Assembly (NCBI GenBank): GCA_034717495.1
Contig: JAYELL010000108.1
Span: forward strand, 76,902-137,892
Direction: 5' to 3'
DNA length: 60,991 nucleotides
Origin: Chloroflexota bacterium
Lineage (GTDB): Bacteria > Chloroflexota > Anaerolineae > JAAEKA01
The translations under genes and the position numbers were made by a program. How positions within the stretch are numbered: position 1 is the stretch's first letter; each line of letters opens with the position of its first letter. Positions 55,021-60,991 of the stretch are shown here, piece after piece. The notes below the pieces were generated by a model, which saw only the letters and a program-made list of their open reading frames with translations, searched no databases and had not been told where the DNA came from.

Positions 55021-55962
55021 ATGGAGAATGAAAGTAAGCTTGGCAGCAGCTCGGCGATGACTGGCCTGAAAAACCAAGAAAACAGTATTATGTCGACTTT
55101 GCGAGCCCTGATAAAGACCATGCGCCCCAAACAATGGGTGAAAAACGTGGTGGTCTTCGCTCCCCTGGTGTTCGACGGAAAACTTTTTGAACTGGACCTG
55201 CTGCTACGCACCACCGTGGCCTTTTTGCTTTTCTGCCTGATCTCAAGCACGGTTTATATCATCAACGACCTGGCAGATATCGAAAAGGACAGACAGCATC
55301 CAAAAAAACAAAACAGGCCACTGGCCGCGGGCGATCTCTCGCCCCGGGTAGCCATGGCAGCCGCCGTTTTTTTTGTGTTGATAAGCCTGCCGATCTCCCT
55401 CTGGCTTGACGGCGGTTTCAGCCTGATACTCTACAGCTACCTGGTAATGAACATCGCCTATTCCTTCTACCTGAAGAACCTGGTAATCATAGACGTGCTG
55501 GTCATCGCCGCCGGGTTTGTGCTTCGGGTGGCCGGAGGTGTAGTGGTGGTCGATGTCGAGCGTTTTTCTCCCTGGCTGTATCTCTGCATCACCCTGGGTG
55601 CCCTCTTCCTGGGCTTCGGAAAACGCCGCCACGAGCTGATGCTGCTGGAACAGGGCGCCGGCTCCCACCGTGCCAATCTTACTGAATACACGATTCCCTT
55701 TCTCGACCAGCTGATCAGCCTGGTAACATCAACACTGGTGATCACCTATTCACTCTACACCTTCTCAGCCCCAAACCTGCCGGAAAACCACGCGATGATG
55801 CTGACTATTCCCATCGTGCTCTATGGCCTGTTTCGCTACCTGTACCTGATTCACGTCCAGAAGAAAGGGGGCGCACCAGATGAACTGGTTTTCCGGGACC
55901 GGCCTCTTCTGGCGACGGGCATCCTCTGGGTGGTTGCAGTGGTGGCAATCCTCTACGTTTAG
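55021..55962 (+). CDS. UbiA-family prenyltransferase, decaprenyl-phosphate phosphoribosyltransferase type
   Basis: This 313-residue polytopic membrane enzyme has the UbiA metal-binding motif INDLADIEKDRQHPKKQNRP and the second Asp region (GKRRHELMLLE). Together with the N-terminal MRPKQWVKNVVVFAPL this is typical of the branch that transfers phosphoribose to polyprenyl phosphate, the first step to decaprenyl-phosphoryl-arabinose. ATG 55021 fits the promoter spacing; ATG 55090 would remove only a polar tail. Eight to nine spans are visible. A role in envelope glycan is inferred from the family. Confidence 0.85.
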   Translation: MENESKLGSSSAMTGLKNQENSIMSTLRALIKTMRPKQWVKNVVVFAPLVFDGKLFELDLLLRTTVAFLLFCLISSTVYIINDLADIEKDRQHPKKQNRPLAAGDLSPRVAMAAAVFFVLISLPISLWLDGGFSLILYSYLVMNIAYSFYLKNLVIIDVLVIAAGFVLRVAGGVVVVDVERFSPWLYLCITLGALFLGFGKRRHELMLLEQGAGSHRANLTEYTIPFLDQLISLVTSTLVITYSLYTFSAPNLPENHAMMLTIPIVLYGLFRYLYLIHVQKKGGAPDELVFRDRPLLATGILWVVAVVAILYV

Positions 55963-55983
55963 CGCGTGCCAGCCTGCAGGCAT

Positions 55984-56027
55984 TGAAAAAAACAACGGCC
56001 CCCGTCAATGTTGTGACGGGGGCCGTT
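55984..56027 (-). terminator. terminator after the PHP-AlbA_2 gene
   Basis: A perfect 14-bp stem (55994-56007 with 56014-56027) followed on the minus strand by a long T-run (TGTTTTTTTC). Confidence 0.85.
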
Positions 56028-56089
56028 GACGTTGGCACCGGATATGTCAGTGCAAGCAACAGACTGACAGCCTTGACTCCAATTGGTCC

Positions 56090-57946
56090 TCAGGCCGTGT
56101 CGGCCCCAACCAGGAATTGCCGCCAGGGCCCCTCGCATCCTTCTTCGGTCACGCCGTAATACACTACCAGCGCATCGCTGCCGGGCACCCGTTGCACCAG
56201 ATCATAGCGCTGCTTGCCTGCACGCTTTTCACTCCGCGCAACACCGATATCGCCGGCCCACGGAACCTTATCCGGATCGACGGGATTCTGCTCGAGCTGG
56301 CTAATGGCATAACGCCACAACTTCCGGGCTGACTTGAGCGTCACATTGTGTACCGTGCTGCCGTTGCGAAGATCCCGGATCGTGTAATAGTTGGTGCCGC
56401 CCCGTTCGGTGACACTGACGATCTGCACGCCCACTGAAGGGGGAGAAACGTCGAGGGCCGGCGCAGACTCGACCTCCGATGGGACCCGCTCTGCCACGGC
56501 CTGGTCTGAGTCACCCTTGCCGTTCTTGGAGGTCGAACGCCTGCCCCGGCGGCGCCGGCCGTCAACAGGCTCCGGCTTGCCCGATTCGTCAACCTCGCCT
56601 CGTTCCAACAAGGCTCCCTTGACCATCTGAACGATCTCATCCCGCACAGCCACGACACTCTCGGCTTCCTGCCTGAGATAGATTTTGCTGTCGTCCAGGC
56701 AGTAGGGTTTCGCCTCACCCTCGGGGACCTGCAAGCGAACAACCTGTTGCCCCTGGGTCTCCAACGAATCGATTTCCACCTCCAGGGGAGGGGTGACCTT
56801 GGCCTGCAACTCGACCCGCAGTTCCTTGACGGCGACCTCGGCATTGTCGATCCCAATGGGGGGCTCCGTTGGACGCCCGCTGGCGCCCAGGTAGACCGTG
56901 CCGCCGTTTGTGTTGGCAAAGGCCACGACGTCGGACATGATGGCATGCAGCCGTCCCCCCTGCCGGGTGATCTTTTCATGAAAGGATTGCACGATGCTGT
57001 TCCCTTGCTCACGCGCTTCGGCCACGTGATCGAAGGCCTCCTTGCGGCGCCGGTATGGCCGGGTCAGCGAAAAATCGTCTGATTCCAGTACGCTTTTGAT
57101 CCCAGCGAAGGATGGCGGCCCTTGCATCTTGATCTCAGTGACACGGTCACCGATTCCGAGGCGGTGTTTGTCGTTTTGATTCCGGCGAAGGCAATGGGCG
57201 TCCGATCCTTGAATGCACCGCATTCGCCTGGGATACTCTGGCTTGGATCCACTGAAAAACCTTGAGGTGGCCCGGGTACTGCGGCTTTCCAGATCGGTCA
57301 CCTCCAACGCGTGCAGGTTTGGATCCTGGGTATATGCGATCTTAGTCTGCCCGCCAAAAGGAAAATCACGCATCGCGACGCCGTGAGTCGAGTTGGCATG
57401 GGCAGCAATCGCCAAACCGCCTGCTTCCCGAATCACCCGGTAGGCGGTCAGCACATCGGCCGAGGCACCAATTTGGGTGGAACCGTCGCCCAGCGTGTCC
57501 GCCGGGACATTCAACGTCAGCAGGATCAACTCCAGTTCCCGCACGGAGGTCTCCGGCGGGAATATTCCCAGGATGTGGAAGCCAAACGTCGCGGTAAACT
57601 CGAAACCGGGAAGCACCAGGACTTCGTTCCCCAGGCGCCGGTATTCATCCAGGGCCCGTCGCTCCTGAGGCCGAAGGCGATTCTCAGACTCCAGCCACTG
57701 GAGTCGCTCGATCTCCTTTCGCAGCGACGCTACCCCTGCAATCGTGTTATGATCGGTGATTGCCACCACGTCCAGACCGCGCTGTTCGGCCTTGTGAAGC
57801 CAATCGAGCCAGCTTGCATCTGGATCCTGCCAATCGGCGGACGCCATGGAATGCAGATGCATATCCATGCGCCACCATTTTCTTCTACTCTTACTTGTAC
57901 TTGTCCTTCTCTTACTTGTCTTTCCTGGAGACACCAGTTTTGTCAC
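56090..57946 (-). CDS. PHP phosphoesterase fused to a Schlafen AlbA_2 domain
   Basis: The N-terminus is basic ([18 protein letters not shown]). Residues 28-285 are a PHP domain with intact metal ligands: HLH (30-32), ITDHNT, PGFEFT, IAAHAN and GSDAH. Residues about 330-450 match the AlbA_2/Schlafen nucleic-acid-binding domain ([30 protein letters not shown]). A basic linker ([15 protein letters not shown]) leads to a C-terminal domain (about 500-618) with no recognised family. The protein probably hydrolyses phosphoesters on or near nucleic acid. The start may be GTG 57946 or GTG 57934; AAAGGAG lies just upstream. Confidence 0.82.
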   Translation of the reverse strand: MTKLVSPGKTSKRRTSTSKSRRKWWRMDMHLHSMASADWQDPDASWLDWLHKAEQRGLDVVAITDHNTIAGVASLRKEIERLQWLESENRLRPQERRALDEYRRLGNEVLVLPGFEFTATFGFHILGIFPPETSVRELELILLTLNVPADTLGDGSTQIGASADVLTAYRVIREAGGLAIAAHANSTHGVAMRDFPFGGQTKIAYTQDPNLHALEVTDLESRSTRATSRFFSGSKPEYPRRMRCIQGSDAHCLRRNQNDKHRLGIGDRVTEIKMQGPPSFAGIKSVLESDDFSLTRPYRRRKEAFDHVAEAREQGNSIVQSFHEKITRQGGRLHAIMSDVVAFANTNGGTVYLGASGRPTEPPIGIDNAEVAVKELRVELQAKVTPPLEVEIDSLETQGQQVVRLQVPEGEAKPYCLDDSKIYLRQEAESVVAVRDEIVQMVKGALLERGEVDESGKPEPVDGRRRRGRRSTSKNGKGDSDQAVAERVPSEVESAPALDVSPPSVGVQIVSVTERGGTNYYTIRDLRNGSTVHNVTLKSARKLWRYAISQLEQNPVDPDKVPWAGDIGVARSEKRAGKQRYDLVQRVPGSDALVVYYGVTEEGCEGPWRQFLVGADTA

Positions 57947-58590
57947 TCCTTTTTTCGACCATCCAGCCCAGACAAAGCATCAGGCATTAGCTTGCTAACA
58001 GCCATTGCCCGATACCGGCCAGACTGCGACGGCCCATCGGTTGCGGTGTCGACGTGACTCACGATTGGCAAGCGCCAATAGCTGCACGCGGGATGGCTTA
58101 GCGCTATCGAATGCGCGGGAAAGCCGTTGTCCATTTGCTGTGATCAAGTCTGGCAATAGAAGAACAGGGAAGAAAAATGAGGAAGTGCTGAGGGCAAAAC
58201 GTCGTGTAAACCTGAACCTGTGCCCCGCAGAAATACTTTCCAATCCAACCTTCGTATGGCCCTGACCCGGTCAATGCTTCGTCAACGCCACAACGTAACC
58301 CTGGTTTCCTCCCAGCCTGCAGCTGGCCAATCCTCTCTCGTAACCGATTCAACCCAATCCGGGCGATTTCGGTCAAATAAACCAACACCGCAAATCTAGA
58401 AAATCAATATGTATCAATTTGATGCGAAGCAGTAACGCTTCACATCGGTCGGGATTATAGCACAGGCATTCTGTTATGTCCAATTATGAACCGCGGAAAC
58501 TCGCCAATGGACGGTATTGCTTTCGTCTCGACCTGGGCAGAACAAGAACGCTGCGAAAGCCGATGTGACCTTCACAGCGTATCTGGCAGG
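57947..58590. other. gene-free stretch with a possible structured transcript
   Basis: No protein gene is convincing here; a 94-codon frame (58104-58388, minus) lacks a ribosome binding site. A good minus-strand promoter (TTGGAC, 18 nt, TATAAT, at 58454-58483) would start an RNA near 58447 whose first bases fold into a 10-bp hairpin (GATGTGAAGC with GCTTCGCATC), followed by CCAGC-TGCAG-GCTGG. I could not match it to a known riboswitch, RNase P or 6S RNA. It may be a leader of the PHP gene or an unknown RNA. Confidence 0.4.
58454..58483 (-). promoter_or_regulatory. promoter reading toward the PHP-AlbA_2 gene
   Basis: TTGGAC (58478-58483), 18 nt, perfect TATAAT (58454-58459) on the minus strand, about 500 nt before the next start codon. 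Confidence 0.55.
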
Positions 58591-58663
58591 CACCCCCGGC
58601 AGGATTCGAACCTGCGACCGTCGGATTAGAAGTCCGATGCTCTGTCCATTGAGCTACGGGGGC
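58591..58663 (-). tRNA. tRNA-Arg (anticodon UCU)
   Basis: A complete 73-nt cloverleaf: acceptor GCCCCCG with CGGGGGT, D arm GCTC..GAGC, anticodon loop CTTCTAA (TCT) on the stem CGGA/TCCG, T arm with TTCGAAT, discriminator G. The CCA end is not encoded. Confidence 0.95.
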
Positions 58664-58792
58664 AGCTAACACCTTACAACGACCGCCTGACTAGGTTGGC
58701 AGATGACAAAGTCTGGCGTTCACTCTGATTCTACCCCATTTGGGCGATCTGTCAAACCTCCAGCTATCGACCTCCCAGATTCTGGGTACCTC

Positions 58793-59758
58793 TTAGATGA
58801 TCCTGTCCGGCCTGCCAGACGATCGGGCAAGCCGCGCCACCGGACTGTGCCGGTCGTGCTTTTCCTGCAACTCATGGGTGCGGAAAATCGCATAGAACGC
58901 CTGGGTCACCTTCACATCGGAATGACCCATGATGTCCGACAGCGACGCCAGGTCACCACCATCGGTCAAGAACTCGCGGGCGAAGGTATGTCGCCAGGCG
59001 TGCGGGTTGACTCTTCCGGTCACGTCTGCCCGTTTCTTCCAACGACGCAGCACCTGCCTGATTCCTTGGGTGCTAAGATGATCTCCCCCGTTACTGCCCA
59101 ACGTTGACCACAGATGATCACCCTGGTCACTGGGGCGAACATCCAGCCAGGCTCGCAGCGCGTCGCGCGTCATCGGCATGATGAAGGCATAACGCCCTTT
59201 ATTCCCTTTTTCGACCAGATAGATCCGACCGTTCTTCAGGTTGATATCATCCAGCTTCATGCCGGCCAGACCACCCAGCCGGCAACCGGTGTCAAGCAGC
59301 ACCAAGAGCAAGGCTTTGTCCCTCGATGCTGCACGAAGTGAACTGTCATCCATCGCGTCCAGGAGCTTGCCAAGATCCTCCATGGACGCCGCTTTTGGCT
59401 CGCCGCGCGGAGCCCGAAAGTTCCGCAGCCGCTTCGCAGGGCTTGTATCGATAATCCCCTCCTCCACCGCAAAGTTGAACAACCGCTTCGCATGCCGGAT
59501 CAGGCTCGCTACGGTGGCGTCCGACAACCCGCCCGATACCCTGGCCTTGAAAGGATGATCGACGAAACGCGACGTCCTCCCACGTAGATGGCCCACATAA
59601 CCCCTCAGATCACTGATGGTGACGTCAGACACCTCCTTATCCTCCAGGTAGACTACCAGTGGCTTCAGCTTCTCTTCATACGCCTGAGCGGTTCGCACAC
59701 TGCGCCCATTGGCGATGGTTGCGCAAACCAACTCGGCAACGACTTCACTGAGTTTCAT
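58793..59758 (-). CDS. tyrosine recombinase / integrase
   Basis: This 321-residue protein has the SAM-like N-terminal domain and the catalytic domain of tyrosine recombinases, with Arg160 (TGCRLGGLAGM), Lys187, His253 and Arg256 (HAWRHTFAREFL), His279 (GHSDVKVTQ) and the nucleophile Tyr289. It could be an integrase or a XerC/D-like resolvase. It lies 129 nt from the 5' end of tRNA-Arg, not the 3' end usually used as an attachment site, and I found no repeat of the tRNA end in the window. GGGGG precedes ATG 59758. Confidence 0.9.
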   Translation of the reverse strand: MKLSEVVAELVCATIANGRSVRTAQAYEEKLKPLVVYLEDKEVSDVTISDLRGYVGHLRGRTSRFVDHPFKARVSGGLSDATVASLIRHAKRLFNFAVEEGIIDTSPAKRLRNFRAPRGEPKAASMEDLGKLLDAMDDSSLRAASRDKALLLVLLDTGCRLGGLAGMKLDDINLKNGRIYLVEKGNKGRYAFIMPMTRDALRAWLDVRPSDQGDHLWSTLGSNGGDHLSTQGIRQVLRRWKKRADVTGRVNPHAWRHTFAREFLTDGGDLASLSDIMGHSDVKVTQAFYAIFRTHELQEKHDRHSPVARLARSSGRPDRII

Positions 59759-60451
59759 GAAATTCCCCCAAGTGTTATGATTTCACCCCAGGAAGAGTCT
59801 TTGAATCCCCTCCCATCCCCCGTGTCTTCGATTGAATACCACGACGCGACCCAACACCAGTCTCACCCGATGATCAAGTATTCCAAGAGCAGATCACCCC
59901 CTTTCGCTTTCCGGAACCGGGCGCTCTTCAGGTCAAAAACAGCGATGCGTCGACTAAACGAATTGGCGCTCGGCAAGGCAAGAATCGTAGAAATCGCCTC
60001 GCGCATCTTGGTCGCTGAACCCCGAAAAGCACCCTCTCTTATTGGAAATTCGAATAAAGAAAACTGGAGAAACCCTCCCTCGTGCCCGCTGATCCGCTCT
60101 TTCCCCCAAGTATAGCACCCCATTCTCACGCGAAACTCACTACCATATGTTACCATATCTGTGAAATGGCAGCAACCCGGCTGCACACCAGGGCTGTTTA
60201 GACACTCCGACTTGTTCACAGTCCAAGGTTACGTCAAGCTGGCCCACATGGATCTCGCGGAATCCCTGCGCACAGCGTCCCCCGTGAACAATTCGAGGCT
60301 ATAACATCATCGCGAAACCACGAGCCGGCGGCTCGGAGAAGACGCGCATCCCTCTGAACTGCCGGCTCACCCCGATTTTACTACAAGGCACAAAAACCGT
60401 CAACGGAGTTGAAACTTGGAACCCATCAACCTGCTACATCAGGATCCGTCC
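59759..60451. other. gene-poor stretch next to the recombinase
   Basis: A minus-strand frame (59863-60219) exists, but its N-terminal part spans a promoter-like TATACT region and it resembles no known protein. A short basic frame from an internal ATG to 59863 is equally uncertain. At 60325-60370 a CCGGC/GCCGG-type hairpin is present. No attachment-site repeat was found. Confidence 0.35.
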
Positions 60452-60526
60452 ATGTTTCTTTTGACCCTTTTCGTGCTGCTGCCGGCGCTGGTCGCTATTA
60501 TGCAGAGCGATGACACGACCAGATAA
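60452..60526 (+). CDS. possible 24-residue membrane peptide
   Basis: ATG 60452 follows AGGA (7 nt spacing) and reads MFLLTLFVLLPALVAIMQ and then a polar tail before TAA 60524-60526. The shape is that of a single-span small membrane protein, similar in size to KdpF-type peptides but without their motif. No neighbour suggests a role. Confidence 0.3.
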   Translation: MFLLTLFVLLPALVAIMQSDDTTR

Positions 60527-60660
60527 TCACACACCCTGGCGGGACCTTATGTGTAGCCGTTTTTTTGGCGCCATGCATAAGGCGCTCCAGTATTTCGGGC
60601 GACCGGCGGCGCCCCCGGACCCCGCTTTCTTTCGCGATAACCACCCAAATCAGAGATTAT

Positions 60661-60991
60661 CTACTGACCCTCTAGCCCGTCCAACCACGACCGGACAACT
60701 GCGGCATTGGGGGACTTAATCTGCTCAAAAATCGTTAAGGACTGTTGCCAGCATTGCCTGGCCTTCTCCACCTCCCCTAGAGCAGCATAGGCTAACCCCA
60801 GGTTGCCCAAACGATTCCCCTCACCTCGCCGGTCTCCTATCTCCTGCGAGATCCCCAACGCCTGCTCGTAGTACCCGATCGCCTTCTCCACCTCCCCTAG
60901 AGCAGCATAGGCTAACCCCAGGTTGCCCAAACGATTCCCCTCACCTCGTCGGTCTCCTATCTCCTGCGAGATCCCCAACGCCTGCTCGTAG
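60661..60991 (-). CDS. C-terminal part of a TPR protein with near-identical 40-residue repeats
   Basis: The frame enters from beyond the right edge and stops at 60661-60663. It contains TPR units of 40 residues (GNRLGNLGLAYAALGEVEKA and EQALGISQEIGDRRGE are the repeated pieces) and a C-terminal cap ending WLDGLEGQ. The DNA repeat is 120 nt and two adjacent units differ by a single base over most of their length, so copies were recently amplified or are homogenised. TPRs of this kind occur in NB-ARC/STAND signalling proteins; the remaining part is not visible. Confidence 0.85.
   Translation of the reverse strand, partial: YEQALGISQEIGDRRGEGNRLGNLGLAYAALGEVEKAIGYYEQALGISQEIGDRRGEGNRLGNLGLAYAALGEVEKARQCWQQSLTIFEQIKSPNAAVVRSWLDGLEGQ

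Noticed and set aside
58104-58388. 94-codon minus-strand frame, and cobalamin or SAM riboswitch in the same stretch
   Set aside because: The frame starts at GTG without a ribosome binding site, and none of the conserved riboswitch cores could be found.
58793-59758. Integrative element inserted into tRNA-Arg
   Set aside because: The recombinase lies on the 5' side of the tRNA, no repeat of the tRNA 3' end was found in the window, and no other mobile-element gene is present; the other end could lie outside the window.
59863-60219. 118-codon minus-strand frame
   Set aside because: No ribosome binding site, a promoter-like sequence inside it, and no recognisable protein pattern.

Overview
The window looks like a piece of chromosome from a Chloroflexota (Anaerolineae- or Caldilinea-like) bacterium, probably a metagenome-derived contig. 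This is inferred from gene content, not from a phylogenetic marker. The signs are exported proteins with long Thr/Pro linkers, cohesin and dockerin modules, many conserved genes without a named function, moderately high GC, and intergenic DNA full of short GC-rich satellites. It carries three tRNA genes (Sec-UCA, Val-CAC, Arg-UCU) and no rRNA.

Positions 1-9.7 kb: the start of an unrecognised protein, a LysM/L,D-transpeptidase, two tandem carboxylate-amine ligases with a small partner, tRNA-Sec, a decayed gene followed by a zinc-ribbon reading frame interrupted by UGA, then a molybdenum-cofactor maturation block (MocA-like nucleotidyltransferase fused to a GNAT acetyltransferase, and two XdhC-type proteins) and a CaiB-type CoA-transferase. 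Positions 9.7-24.6 kb: an S10 serine carboxypeptidase homologue, the pbpC plus alpha-2-macroglobulin pair, acpS, UDP-glucose dehydrogenase, a flippase-like membrane protein, a SWIM zinc-finger protein behind an attenuator-like leader, and rsmI. Positions 24.6-36.2 kb: a RusA-like nuclease, membrane-anchored proteins of unknown role, two related clan-A glycoside hydrolases (one with GH18-like and SH3 modules, one a lipoprotein), tRNA-Val and murJ.

Positions 36.4-46.2 kb: an SBBP/DNRLRE-type surface protein broken by repeat insertions, a glycan cluster (RfaE2-like adenylyltransferase, WecG/TagA, GT9 and GT4 glycosyltransferases), pyrimidine-nucleoside phosphorylase, coaBC and a PPK2 kinase. Positions 46.2-61 kb: three consecutive cohesin/dockerin surface proteins, ligA, an SH3 membrane protein, an unknown two-gene unit, divergent tlyA and UbiA-type prenyltransferase genes, a PHP-AlbA_2 fusion protein, tRNA-Arg, a tyrosine recombinase and the end of a TPR protein with 120-bp repeats.

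Much of the content concerns the cell envelope: crosslinking (L,D-transpeptidase, PbpC, MurJ), surface glycan (Ugd, flippase, GT9/GT4/WecG, UbiA) and surface scaffolds (cohesin/dockerin, DNRLRE). Two patterns run through the window. Several genes start 6-10 nt after a good -10 box and so are probably read from leaderless mRNAs. Octamer satellites and palindromes fill the intergenic spaces and have entered at least one gene. The best candidates for something undescribed are the cohesin/dockerin trio, the UGA-containing zinc ribbon near tRNA-Sec, the attenuator-like SWIM leader, the PHP-AlbA_2 fusion and two perfect inverted repeats built over stop codons.
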